From Paramacrobiotus metropolitanus (Eukaryota; Tardigrada; Eutardigrada; Parachela; Macrobiotidae): a DNA stretch of 64,000 nt. The stretch is from positions 496,001-560,000 of the forward strand of contig NW_026570222.1 of assembly GCF_019649055.1 (NCBI RefSeq), given 5' to 3'. The stretch's first letter is position 1, and each line of letters starts with the position of its first letter. Positions 41,567 to 53,372 of this stretch are shown one piece after another. The notes beneath the pieces are model-generated. The model saw only the letters and a program-made list of their open reading frames with translations, made no database searches and was not told the origin of the DNA. The position numbers were made by a program, and so were the translations under genes.

Positions 41567-44500
41567 GTGTGCGATGTTTATCGGGAAAACAGGAAACGAA
41601 AGAATTAATGCGAATTTTGTCCGTTGATAGTAGATATTTTGTAAGGTACTGTCCCTTGTCCCTGACGTTCCCTTCAAAGTTTTATTACATGACAAGTTGA
41701 CTATTTACTGTCATAGGATCTTATTGTTTTAACTGTGTTTGCGTTTCGTCTCGAATTGTGACAGTCTTGATGTTTCTGATCTGCGTTTCGAAAGTTGAAA
41801 GTAGCTATTAAAGTGATATATGCAGACCTTTATCGATATTTCGCAAAATTGCATCCGCATCACAGCGTAGATTATGCAGTATTGACATTTACATCTGCAA
41901 GCTTTTCCCGTAATGAAATTGTTCTTGCTTGCTGATTTTTTTTCCCGTATGGTTATAGTTCACAGAATTCATCCAGTACATCACATGAATACAATGCAAA
42001 TTTACATGGACGTTCAGGATGTCTTGCAGATAAACAAACAGGAAGCCATAAGAAGAAGCGCGATTGCCAGTCGTACCTTGACATGTTGACCATGGTGAGC
42101 GTACAGCGTACTGTAATCGGATATTCTGATTACCACGATGCAGTCTGGGAAAGGCCTATTAGCTACTCCTGTTTCCGCTTACCTTCCGCGTATGTCTTAC
42201 AAAGAATTTGCGTCAAAAAAGGCGCAGACACCATGCGCCATCACTAGCCGGGTGCCCGTATATCATCTTGGCTAATCGAGGTCAAAATCGGTTGGATCTA
42301 CCTCGCATTAAAATCATCCATTTTAATACCAACAATAGTATGAAACAACAATGATTGCTATCCAGAGTGGTGGATATTTTAGTCATTTTACACTTCCGCC
42401 AAATTTTTTTGTTCAGCTGGAAACGACTCTGCCAATAATTAAAATATGGTAATGGAAAACAATAAAAGTGGGCTATTTTTTTACAAGCATCCTTGTTCTG
42501 AAACTACGTTATCAACTGCAATACAATACTGCGTAGCAGTCAGCATCAGGATACGCATAATGAGCTCGTGCAGATTATTTGCGAGACTCCATATAAACTA
42601 TGGACAAATTTGCATGTAGTAATTGCTCTTACGAGTGCGTGAGCCTTAGGGAGTGTATTCTTTTAGTTAAATTTAAAACACGTTCCACAAAAGTTTGGTT
42701 TACAGGAAGTCTAGCGGGCCTAAGGGAGTTAGTTTCAACAAACCAAAACAGGTTGACATTTCTTCGCGCAAATATACGTGATTGTAATTTTGATCGGCGC
42801 AAATTATATGGGCACGTACGCATAAAAATGCCGTTTCCGTAGACTAATTTACGGCAAGGTGTTATCATTAATTTATTCTATGCGTGCAGCGGATTTTAAA
42901 AATGTAAAGCATTGAAACTGATATAATTATCGGTACTGGGATGTTACCACCGCCAACAGGGAGTATTTCCTAGCGTCTTCGTGATAATTAGCTGTCTGCT
43001 TTTAATCTGGCCACCAGATGCGTCTCTAATTTATATTAAAAATATGAAGTTCTGTACTCACTGCACACTGGAATTTAAGGTTATAAAGAAAATATGGTAA
43101 TTGCACGATCGATGCCAATGACCTTTTCTGTTAAGCAGAAGTTTTTACTGATTTATTGTGTTTTTACTGGTTTGCTGTATGTAGAAGCCTTTTCGTTAAT
43201 ATTGTTCTTTCACGCTAGAAATGTGCGCTTGTGCGGGTAATGTGAGCAGGGGAAAGTGCCGGTTTTAAATTCTGATCTATAACGTTAGCAGCCCAGATCA
43301 TCTGTAATGTCTGCTACAAAAGCAGCTGTTATAATTTTTCGGCAACTCTGACGATATATGGATAAACACTGTGACAGACTGTTCCCGTAAAATAATCGTT
43401 CCAGCTGACAAATGTACTGCAGGACTAAACTGCAATGGTAACCTGACACGCAAATATGGACCGGAAGTAAATGTCACCCCTGCATGCGCTGTTTATTTTT
43501 TTATTTCTCCGAAAAAAATTATCATGCGACGGAGGAACAGCGTAGAGTTTACAATATGCATAATAACTGAATTCTGTTTAGTCTGCGAAAATCTGCAAAT
43601 ATATAAAAGACGACGTAAGAATGAGATTGTAAAATCGATGGGATCTCCTAAGGCGATGTAGTGTCACAGCTTGAACTGCTTAACGGATGCTCCATCTGTT
43701 GATTCCCAAACAGACGTTGGCGGTGTCGCTGATATCGACAACTTCATCTGATCAGTCTTAACTGACACTCGGGTGATGAGCTCACCACACGGGATGAAAA
43801 AATCCAGCCTATATTAAAACGGCCCAAGTTCACTTACAGCCCCAAGAGATAATTAAGACCGCTTAAAAGTTTGAATTACGAAGCCGCCGGTCATTATATG
43901 TGTTCATCAGTTCCAATGAAACACTTGCGCGCGCGGTGTCATATGAGACAACCAGTACTAGCACTCCCTAACGTGAAATTATCGGTTCACCATACCGCGC
44001 GCCGGCACAGATTATTTGTTGGCATATGGGCCGGGGCGGGAAGACTTGCGTGTTTCTTCGTCAACGAAGGAACATGGTACTAAAAAACGCGAGAAATGCT
44101 GTAAATCATTTTGCATTTAATGAAGATATGCGTTTGCTTACGTGTTTTTTCTTATAGCATTTTTTGTGTACAGACGTACTTAACCGCTAACGGAACCATA
44201 TTGCATAAGGGATACACTTTCAGCACAATTCATCATTAAACTTATCAAATTGTTAAATTAAAACGTTTTCGACGGACAGAAGTTCGTGCACCCAGAATCT
44301 GTTTTTTTCTGGTGATTTGCCTTTCTTTTTTATTATTCACATTATTAACGTTAAATTAATTGTTGCACATGTACACCTTCTATATCACGCTTTGACAATT
44401 AGTTCCGCATATGCTAAATTTATATAATTATTATAATTGAGTATTGTTATCTTATCCGATTAATTCATGAATTAATTATAATGGCATAGGGTAATAAAAC

Positions 44501-45766
44501 TATGCTTTATGCTTAATGTTATATATAGATTCATGTCAACTAAGCTAGTACAGTATAACATCGTTGCGTCGCTCAGCCGTAAAGAACTGACCAAGACAAT
44601 GGTAATACCTAAAAAACTCTGGTAGCATTGGGCCGGGTATCTTCGAAATATTTTCTGATAATAATTTTAACTGAATACCTTTAAACACTGATGGCATAAA
44701 CGGTCTTTTAGGGAAAAATTTGATGAGTGCAGGTGGTTTAGTTTTTAAAGTTTTACAGATAGTGGCTCTCTCATGATTTCCCTATTGTGTAAATATAATT
44801 TATGATGCTCGATTCTGTAATATGAGTAATGTACGTTTATTGTGGTTGCCACCACACGTTTAACATTCTTTGCTGGAATTATTATTTCAAACTGATTAGC
44901 ATCTTGCAGCAAAGATATAACAGATTTGGAGAGGCTTTGAAAATTTTTCGGATGAAGTACATAGCAATGACTACGTAGTACGGTAGCGCTTCGAACAAAT
45001 TTCGACGACTGCTTTTACACAGCTTATTATTAATTTTGTATGAAAAGTAGGCGTCAGCTCCTGCGAACTGCAATTACGATACTTAATGCGCGTTGCCGGC
45101 GGGAAATCGGGAGCCATGATATTATATTTACTACTTAGAGCGAAAGTTATAGGGTAATACGGCACTGTGTCCAAAAAATGGAGTATCAGTATTATTACGC
45201 ACAGGCACAATGCATTTTGAGCAGCCGATAAAGATGTTTTCTTTTAATTCAACAAGAATTCCGCTCAACCGTTACCTTTACAGTCAGAGTCAATAGAATA
45301 ACAGTAAGTAATATATATGCAAACCTATTAGAATACAATGTGAAAGCTTTTTTAATGATGCGATAAATAGCAACTGCTACTGACCGTTGATAATGATACG
45401 TAAGGGCAAATTTACTTACTAGTGTGTTATACGAAATTAATATGATAATTGCAGAATGCACAATGTGTATTTCTCGAATCGTTTACCCCGCTTTCATTGC
45501 AAATTTCATAACTTCGGAACAAATTCAGAGTAATAGAAAATTCTGTCTTGGATATGAAAACTTAAATCGCAACCGAAACAATTAAATACAGAACACGAAA
45601 GGCTGACCTCGAAACGTCGACTGAAATAAGAATGCTACTTTGTACGCAAAACGGTCATAGCTTTTCTATGCATTATATTAAACATTACTGGTTCTCAACG
45701 CCGGAATGGATCGGAAAGCATTTTTACCAAAAACAATAAATAATCGAAATCCGGCAATATGATAAC
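41567..45766. other. 4.2 kb gene-poor interval
   Basis: I find no recognisable protein, RNA gene or well-bounded transposon. It probably holds the GPD2 3' UTR (ATTAAA at about 41807) and the MIP 3' flank. Short AT-rich and palindromic runs (for example TTAATTCATGAATTAA at about 44460) are present. Open frames at 42600-42842, 43371-43661 and 44971-45210 lack motifs and flanking splice logic. Confidence 0.4.
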
Positions 45767-46321
45767 TTATCGCCTTCGACCCCAGCTAGCCAGCGACTGC
45801 CAGTTGGAGCGTCGATTCTTCATGGCTTCCATCTGGCGTTGAATATTCTCAATGTACTCATCATTCAGTCCACCGCGTTTTCCCCATGCCGACTGCAGAC
45901 CTTTCCAGTCAGCCCGCTTGCCCCATGCGGCCTGTAAACCCTGCCAATTGGAGGCGCGCTTTCCCCAGGCGGACTGCAGTCCCTTCCAGTCGGCGCGTTT
46001 CCCCCACGCTGATTGCAAGCCCTTCCAATCGGCACGCGCATCCCGTTCAAAGGGCACCAGGCCGACACCGTCAACATCCGCCAGATCGTCATAGCTGACG
46101 ATGCCGTCCAGCTGCAGTGGAGTGCGTTTGCCCCAGGCGGCCTTCAAGCCGCTCCAGTCGCCGGCGCGCTTCTCCATCTCCTTGGTCGCGTCAGCGTCAC
46201 CAGGGGAGGTTTCGGAGATTATGGCTAATTTGGCCGTTTCCGTTGGTTTCTCCGACATACAGGTGATGCAACTGACAAGATAGCACAATACGACGACAAA
46301 GGAAATCCACAACCGGTCCAT
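45767..46321 (-). CDS. MIP: Myoinhibitory peptide (allatostatin-B) precursor, 184 aa
   Basis: This intronless secreted prohormone begins with a hydrophobic signal peptide (about residues 1-21, WISFVVVLCYLVSCITC). It releases W(X6)W-amides: AGDWSGLKAAW (53-63), ADWKGLQSAW three times (97-106, 110-119, 137-146) and ASNWQGLQAAW (123-133), each followed by Gly for amidation and Lys-Arg for cleavage. A last peptide, SNWQSLASW (172-180), has only five residues between the Trp pair and ends GRRR at the C-terminus. The first ADWKGLQSAW copy follows a single Arg (FERDAR), so it needs monobasic cleavage. Spacer segments are acidic. In arthropods such peptides act through the sex-peptide/MIP receptor on gut muscle, hormone release and behaviour. 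The precursor family is clear; receptor and function here are inferred. Confidence 0.96.
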   Translation of the reverse strand: MDRLWISFVVVLCYLVSCITCMSEKPTETAKLAIISETSPGDADATKEMEKRAGDWSGLKAAWGKRTPLQLDGIVSYDDLADVDGVGLVPFERDARADWKGLQSAWGKRADWKGLQSAWGKRASNWQGLQAAWGKRADWKGLQSAWGKRGGLNDEYIENIQRQMEAMKNRRSNWQSLASWGRRR

Positions 46322-46423
46322 AATAATAATTCCCTCAATAGGTTACTGTGGTGGAAATGATTGGGTAAAGTGCGTCCTGTATAGCGATGGAAGAAAACAA
46401 TGCGCCAAGCGCAAAGCGCTGCG

Positions 46424-46433
46424 CTCTTTATGG
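46424..46433 (-). promoter_or_regulatory. Possible TATA-like element for the MIP gene
   Basis: On the minus strand CCATAAAGAG lies about 105 bp before the MIP ATG, next to a GC-rich imperfect palindrome (GCGCCAAGCGCAAAGCGCTG). The position is plausible for a core promoter, but the match to TATAAA is imperfect. Confidence 0.25.
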
Positions 46434-47873
46434 AAAATCCCTTTTTTTCCTACAAAAAGGTCTCCCACGTCAGATTTAATCGGATAAAACGAGTTTACGG
46501 AAGACCGGATTGACAAAGGCTAACAGCCACCAAGTGGCACTAAAAGATAATCTAATTGGACGGTTTCGCTCTTTTTCGCGTTTGTTAACGGTTAACAGCG
46601 GGAAATGAGATGTTGGTGTTGTTTCTGGGCAATCTTATAAGAGAAAAGGACATCCTTCCGGTACTGCGGTTTTGCGCGTGTATTGCGGTTTTGTGTGTGA
46701 GTGAGTGTACGCCGTCCCTGTTTCCATTGGCTTGTGACGCCCGCATCACATTGCTACAATAGGTTGGTTCGCCTTGACGTCACGATTCACGACCCGTACG
46801 AAATTAGATGGTTGTACAGTGTTTTAAAGAAACCTTAAGAGCTGCTACTCCCTCGGCGGCCAATAGTGATGATCCAAATGTACTTAATCGAATTCCCCAG
46901 CAGTTTCGCACGTAATTCGCAAGTGTGTGTACAATCATTACTTTTCCTTTTCCACAATAATGCGGGTATTGTATGAGAACGGCGCTCGCAATTCCTGGCA
47001 CGTCGAGTCGATCTAAGGAGCGCCGTTACCCGATACGCACGCTGCGTCAATTAAACTTCTAACAGCCGGATTAATAAAAAATAAATGGCTGTACACCTGT
47101 TACTTTGTGCATAAAGGAATACTATTTTCGTATATGCGCGTTGGACTAATATTCTCTGTAACCCGCGGCCAAAAATTGTGGCGCTGAACAACTGTACTTA
47201 TGTATAATGTCCATTTGCGGTCTTACAAATAGCTCGAGTGTCCGAGTAATATGAATCTGAATATTCAAAAATAGTTTTCCTTTATGCACAAAGAACGCAC
47301 GATGCTTTCTATACTTGCTCAAGATATCGTACGTCTTTCAACCAGACAGATAGTAGCACATCATATTATTACTTTGTATGCGAACTGGTACGTCAACTAC
47401 GTCAACATTAGGCCCCACCCAGCGTACACGGGTAATCATGACTGCGAAATTCGTGAAATTTTGTCAGGGTCACGAACTTCCGGATCCCGTATCGCCAAGT
47501 TGCGTTTCCAAAGTCAGCTGTGACTTGTGACTACAGTCTACGCTCACAAGTACCAAGAAGCCGCTACTAGAACACAGTTACCGTGTACTCTGTAGTATAT
47601 CAGTCACTACGGGTATGCAAGGATCAAAAGACAAAAGTGACCTTAAATTGGCTCAGGTTGGGGAAGCGAAATGAGGTTAATTATGTTCGTACATGCATAC
47701 ATACCGCAGTTTTCTGTAAAAATACTCCAACGTATACCTACGTATCGTAATTTTAAAACCACAGACTGGCAGATATGACAGATACTTACCCAGCTAGGTA
47801 GGCTGGAGTACGGTTTTGTGTTGCAGTAAAGCATATTTTCAAATCAGCTTATACAAAATCAAAATTACGAATA
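46434..47873. other. MIP upstream region, nothing recognised
   Basis: I see no known coding sequence. A short open frame at 47284-47523 has no recognisable motif. The region presumably contains MIP regulatory sequence at its left side. Confidence 0.35.
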
Positions 47874-48404
47874 TTGGAACCGATTCTGCGACGAAATCTC
47901 AAACACAGTTTACAATTGACCTACAAGTTTTTGTACAACATTATCCCCTACGGAGATAAATTATTCTGCAAGGATGTTACCGCGCGTTGTGGTGCTGCAT
48001 GCGCAGGTGCGACGCGTCATTGGCAGAGGATGGCTGAACACCCATGCCCGATAATCCCTACCGGATCAACGTTTTGTGGTCTAACACTTCCCCCGTCGGA
48101 CAAATCTTTCGCCTATCGGATGGCTAGGATATGGAATGACCTACGCATGCCGGCAGAAGCTTATGGGAGTTTGAGTAAATTTAAAACGGCTTTAAATATT
48201 GTTGATTGGAAAACAGTAAAGTCGCTTAAAAAGTTTTACCATACTGATCATGTGCAGTTGTTACAAGTTTGAGCGCTTGTTAATTTGTTTGCCTACCATT
48301 ATTTGATGTTTGCTTTATTTTAATTATGACGAGTCTGCTGCCTCGGATTGGGTCTTACCCAGATTGTGTGCGGACGTTAAACGATTAAACTTAACTTAAC
48401 TTAA
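47874..48404 (+). mobile_element. 5'-truncated LINE (non-LTR retrotransposon) 3' end
   Basis: The open frame 47874-48272 encodes 132 residues resembling the extreme C-terminus of non-LTR reverse-transcriptase ORFs: a KHSLQLTYKFLYNIIPYGD stretch, then SFAYRMARIWNDLRMPAEAY and a final SLSKFKTAL. The R-x-WN-x-LP-like core and the F-K-x-x-L end are the usual signature after the polymerase domain. About 130 bp of 3' UTR follows, ending in a short ACTTAACTTAACTTAA tandem tail, as in many LINEs. No polymerase or endonuclease domain is present, so it is a dead, 5'-truncated copy. Confidence 0.65.
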
Positions 48405-49639
48405 TACATACCACATACCGCATTCGGTGGCTGACATTGTGAGCACTGGCGCTTGACCCTTCGTTTATGCTGACCGCAAATGCATAAAAAAAAGTGATTT
48501 TGGAAAATTATAGACTTACTGTACTCAAATGTCAAAATAACGCAATATTGAGGCACATGATTGTAGTCTGAAAAATGATAGCAGAGTGATAGAGCTACAA
48601 GGACTATAGTAGCATCGAAAAATGTGCATTACAATAGGAAATTTTTTATATTACCGCACATGCTGCTTTTCTTATTCGACCAAACAAGAACCTATATAAC
48701 CAATTTTGCAGTAACATTTGCAATACTCCTACCAGAAAAGTGCTTGGAAGTCTGAATCACCTGAGGAGTCCAACAATTCATCCGTTCGAAAGCAGTTAAG
48801 TACTTGGTCCGGAATCCGGATGACAGTCCGCGAGTGGCTTCTACATACTAAGGCCTAGGACGTACATATATAATTTCAAAACACTATATACGAGTATATA
48901 TGGCTGACCGCCACCGAACATTAAAGGCAGCTGGCTGTGCCGCCCATATCACCACAGTCGCCGAGGTATTTTCAGGTTCCTACTGTACTCGCGCATTACT
49001 GGAAAAGCTTCCACATGTTTAAACCGGATGACCCCGCGCAAATTACGCGAGTGAATCGGCCACCAATAACTTTACGCAAAAACTATAAGAATATCTGTTC
49101 GCATCGGGGCCTGGCATTTCCTGGTTAATTCTGTTGTTTGTCAGTCGTGTTGATTGTATCGTTGCGGAAACAGGCACCAGTGAATTCTGTTTATATCTGG
49201 ACAAAACACTGGATACCTCCAGACCCGTCCTTAAAGGGGCATGCGCTAGTGCGCCCCACAACCCTCCCTAAGGGAGAAAACGGAAAAATGGCAAGTTCGA
49301 AGCTGAAGCCGTAAAACGTATCCGGCGCAAGGGGCGCGCATAAGATTTTCATAGGAAAGTGTAGAGAGGTGGCTTTTTTGAGCAAATGTTTTTAAGTTTT
49401 CCTAGGATTTTAGTTCATTTTCAGATTTCCAACCACGCGCGACGTTCTGTGCTCCCTGCCCTTCTAAAAATCTACGAGGCGGGCTTGTGGTACTGGATAC
49501 TTGAGTTTTCGGGGTGTTGTATTTGACCTTTTACCAATGCGATGGCTGGCATACCTTATTATCGACTGCAGTGTGAATTAAACTAGTATCCACGTAAGAA
49601 TGTGAAGATAATAATATTACGAATAAGTGCGCAAGACTC
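48405..49639. other. Repeat-rich spacer, no gene recognised
   Basis: No convincing ORF. The part around 49200-49330 is locally GC-rich with short inverted pieces, but I cannot bound an element. Confidence 0.35.
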
Positions 49640-50343
49640 ACCAGGGACTGGTGAGTAAAAAGCTCCCCTCTCAGAAAAATTTGGTTTTTTGGGCGAAGAC
49701 AGAGAGGTAGCGGGAATATTTTCAAAAACGGTCCAGTGGGCGTGGCCAAAAACTAATTAAAAAATACCGTATGTATGTATTATTTGCCATAATATTCCTG
49801 TTTCGCCAGCGGAAACATATTTTTCAAGCATTGTGTTGACCCTTAACACTATGAATTTCCCTCTTCACTTTTTTTTCTGTAACGTATAACTTGCTTAACA
49901 ATTAACATAACTCGTATTGTTTTCGTATTGCCACTTATCGGCTTCGTATTTAGCATTTTCTCTGACGGGGAACAACATTTTGTGCTCAGTTGAGGTACTG
50001 TAAGTATTTCAGAGCTCCATAAATGGCAAGATTTTCTGGAATGTTTTTGTTTATACTGGCAATCCAGCTATTAAAAAATAAGATCAAGGCAATACTGCAA
50101 TGATAGCGGGTAACGAACACTTCTCGGAAAACAAAAGTTCACTCGCAAAACAGGAATATTATGATAAGTTATACATTGACACACACGCGATACCTGTATC
50201 CTCTAAATTTGTTTTCAGTCACGCCCACTAGATCATTGCCAATCAGATTATTATTTTTTAACTATTCCCCACTACATATATACTGTTTTCAAACAAAAGC
50301 TGAATTTTTCCTGAGAGGGGATCTTCTGACCGGTCCCTGGTCA
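49640..50343. mobile_element. Roughly 700-bp foldback (MITE-like) element
   Basis: About 105-115 bp at the left (49640-49755) matches the reverse complement of 50208-50343. It includes ACCAGGGAC at the outside, then CCCCTCTCAG and, inward, GTGGGCGTG. Similarity is moderate, with small indels, so the copy is old. I could not identify a target-site duplication or an internal gene. Confidence 0.5.
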
Positions 50344-52307
50344 GTACTACAAAGTGCGGTAGTGCGTACTCATACTAGTGACGCGTAGCTATAGTCCGGT
50401 CACCGGTGCCGAAAGATCCGACAACATACCAGTAACCGTTTTGCTCCGGGCAGTTGTTCGGACAGATCCGCTGTTGACTGCGTATTTCCCAATTGGATAC
50501 TCTTTCTCGTACTAGGATTATCCATTTCAAGGTGCGGTTGCGGTTTCTGGCTGCCGCCGGCCGGGATGCTTTTGCAACTCAACGCCGGTCCAGTTCAAAC
50601 CATAGGCGCATAGAACGGACATAAGAAGATAGCTGGGATTAGGCAAATCTGACAAGGACTTATCATTAGCCTTTGCTTAAAAATGAATTTTTAAAATTTT
50701 TTTTATTTGTTTTGCTTTGTTAATGAAACAAAAATACTGTTAATTATTCGGTTTACTACTACGTATCAGTGCCTAATTGATCCCTTCTACTGTGTTATTC
50801 TTTTTATTAATTCTTAGGTTATTCAGGTTTTTTCTGTAATTCTTAGGTTAATTCTTCTTAATCTCTGTTTTGACTACGTTCTTTCTTGAGCGCAAACATT
50901 TTTATTTACCAGTAATAACCATTATTTTGATGTTGGATTCCGAAATATTTTGATGTCGTACATAAAAAATTACAGACAAGAACAATAACAACAAACAAAA
51001 CGAAATTTCGATGTTCGACAATCGACATCAAAATATTTCTAGTTGATAAAACAAAACATAGCAAAACATAAGAGTTAACACAGTAAAAAAGAAAACAGGC
51101 ACTGATGCGTACTATCGTTATATAAAAAGTAAATCGGGATTGAAAAATGGCACTTGCAGAACTGAGTGTGGCTCGGGCGTCCCCGCGAACCCATCCGGAA
51201 TCCGCCACATTAAATCTGCAGTGATATATATATCCGCGAGGCTCGACGTTCCTGTAGTTTCCATCCGCATTGTAGCACCGGCCGCGGTTCCTTTTTGCAT
51301 TCCCGTAAATACCTACATCAGAGGAAATAAAGTTTAACGAACTATTTAATTAGGTTCTAACGCGAAACAAATTCCTACCATAATTTTTTTCATGGCCTCA
51401 TCAGAGTACGTACTAGATTACGTACTATATATATTATATTTAATGTAAAACAATATCCCGGCTTATTGCTGCAAGACGAGGATTTGATAAAATACTGCAC
51501 ATTTTTCTGTTTCCCTTTGCCGAAGTAAATTAAATTAAAATGTCTGCTTCTATACAGAACAGGAAAACGATTTTACGCAGGTCTTATTCGGTATCGGTCA
51601 GTACGTAGTCATAACGTTACGTTAGCGTATATTTACACTGATTTTAAATGATCGAACATTAAACATCGAAAAACATCCAAAACCGTTACCATCCTGATTT
51701 GTGTGTTAGCGCCAACACGCCAATTTCCCCTTATCAATCATACCATAATCAGCATAATATTTATGACATTTTTAAATATTTAATAAAAAGGATTTCTGGC
51801 ATTGCCATTCACCGGTTTGGTCGTCCTAAATCAAATGAAGATCTCCGCATGTTATAAAACAGACTGGCTTCCGCTCAGAATTAATCGTCTTCATGGAAAT
51901 ATTTCTATGAGCCCTAATTTTTATTGTACCACAAGTTCACAACGGGTTTAATCGTATTGTTCTTACTGTAATTTCGACATATCTCGCTCAGGTCAGCAGG
52001 AATCTGGACGTTGGGCACACAATTAATCGTTTCCACGCCAATGCACACTCGAGCAGATGTATAAATATTATGTATACAACTAAGCTACGAAGAGAAAGTG
52101 GAGAACTAGAATATGCATACCGGTAATTTAATACTGCCTTTGTCTATAAATTATGATAACATTTGGTTTTATTTTTGTGCTAGTACTGAGACAAGAGACC
52201 TGGGGTACAAATTATAGGGAAGTGGTTTCCATAATTTCTAAATAACAAATTAACATGCGATATGTTTGGAAACCGATGGAAAGAAAAAGAAAACGTCTTT
52301 TAAGCGG
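50344..52307. other. Intergenic, no gene recognised
   Basis: This is AT-rich sequence with poly-T and ATTCTTAGGTT repeats at about 50815-50855. Short ORFs near 51118-51337 overlap on both strands and show no motif. Confidence 0.35.
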
Positions 52308-52315
52308 ATATATAC
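52308..52315. repeat. Left 8-bp target-site duplication of the hAT element
   Basis: ATATATAC is identical to 53365-53372 and adjoins the terminal CAGTG. Confidence 0.75.
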
Positions 52316-53364
52316 CAGTGTTGGCCCGTTTTTTGACGGCACCGGAAAATTACGGAAAAGTCTCCCGTTCCGTTACCCGTTACCGTAGAAAAACGGGAAC
52401 GGGTCAGACGTCTTACGGAACGGAACCGGCCGGGAACTGAACGGCTGTTCTTACGGGAAAAATCCCGTTCCCGTTTCCGTTGATAAAAAAATTTACAGAT
52501 AAAAACTACGAAATCACAGTCATGTTATGAATTTACGTTTGCCTAATGGCTGATGTAGTTAGGGTGAGTCTCAGATTGGAAGCGAATCTAGTGATGATAC
52601 AGCAGTTCCCACCTCGCGAGGTGCCTTCGCGTATCGTATCTGTAGGCGCGGTCACTGCAAACAGTCACCTCGTGCGGTTAAGCCACCGTACCATAGCGAG
52701 ATTCGCGTCGAATCTGAGGCCGAATTAACTGAATCTGCTCATTAAAAACTTCTCGGTTTCCGCAGCTTTTTAATTTTGCTGTACATTTTCTACTGGATAC
52801 TGTCAATTTCTGTCACCACAGTTAGCGGGGGGTCTACTAATCATTATATTATCAGGGCCGTCGCGACGGCGTCCCCCCCTTACCGGAGGGGAAAACGAGA
52901 AAAGAGAAAACGGTGCGCCGGGAGCTGGCGTAACTGGCGCTGGCGTGGAAAAATCGAACTGGCGCTTTCTTGCTGGCGCACCGAAAATAACAATAGAAAA
53001 GCGTAGAAAAGTGGCTGAATTTTTTTTTTGAACCATTTTTGAACTAGCGCGCGACCGCGCGCCCCCTTCTACATCGGCTCTCGCAACGACCCTGAATATT
53101 GTTATCCGTACTAGTTGACTGTTGATTGCCTTTTACAAGCAGGTTTTGAAATTACAGTAATACTGTAATAGTATACGTAAACTGAAACCACGGAAAACAG
53201 TTTTTGTGATTTTTTATTTTAAATTTTTTTGAAAAATTTTAAAAACGGGCGCCGGGCCGGGAAACGGCGGCGTTTTGGTAAACGGGACGGCTAACGGGAC
53301 GGGAAGGCCGGCTAACGGGACGGTAACGGGCCGGGAGCCGAAATTTTGAAACGGGCCAACACTG
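52316..53364. mobile_element. Non-autonomous hAT-type element, 1,049 bp, with 8-bp TSD
   Basis: The left end starts CAGTGTTGGCCCGTTTT and the right end finishes AAACGGGCCAACACTG, an inverted match of about 15 bp. The octamer ATATATAC directly flanks both ends (52308-52315 and 53365-53372). An 8-bp duplication and CAGTG-type termini are hallmarks of hAT transposons. Sub-terminal regions are packed with variants of CGGGAACGGG / CCCGTTACCCGTTACCGT on the left and ACGGGACGG on the right, in opposite orientation. No transposase ORF is present, so the element would depend on a hAT enzyme elsewhere. Confidence 0.82.
52853..53094. mobile_element. Nested 242-bp MITE-like element inside the hAT copy
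   Basis: It starts CAGGGCCGTCGCGACGGCG and ends GGCTCTCGCAACGACCCTG, inverted with a few mismatches. It is much more GC-rich than its surroundings and sits near the middle of the hAT element. The flanks show no exact duplication, so the class is uncertain. Confidence 0.5.
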
Positions 53365-53372
53365 ATATATAC
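53365..53372. repeat. Right 8-bp target-site duplication of the hAT element
   Basis: This is the direct copy of 52308-52315, adjoining the terminal CACTG. Confidence 0.75.

Noticed and set aside
41567-45766. Possible undetected gene in the 4.2 kb gap
   Set aside because: Scanning both strands found no exon with conserved motifs flanked by splice sites.
45852-46283. Plus-strand and shifted frames across the MIP gene
   Set aside because: They are shadows of the repeated peptide coding on the minus strand.
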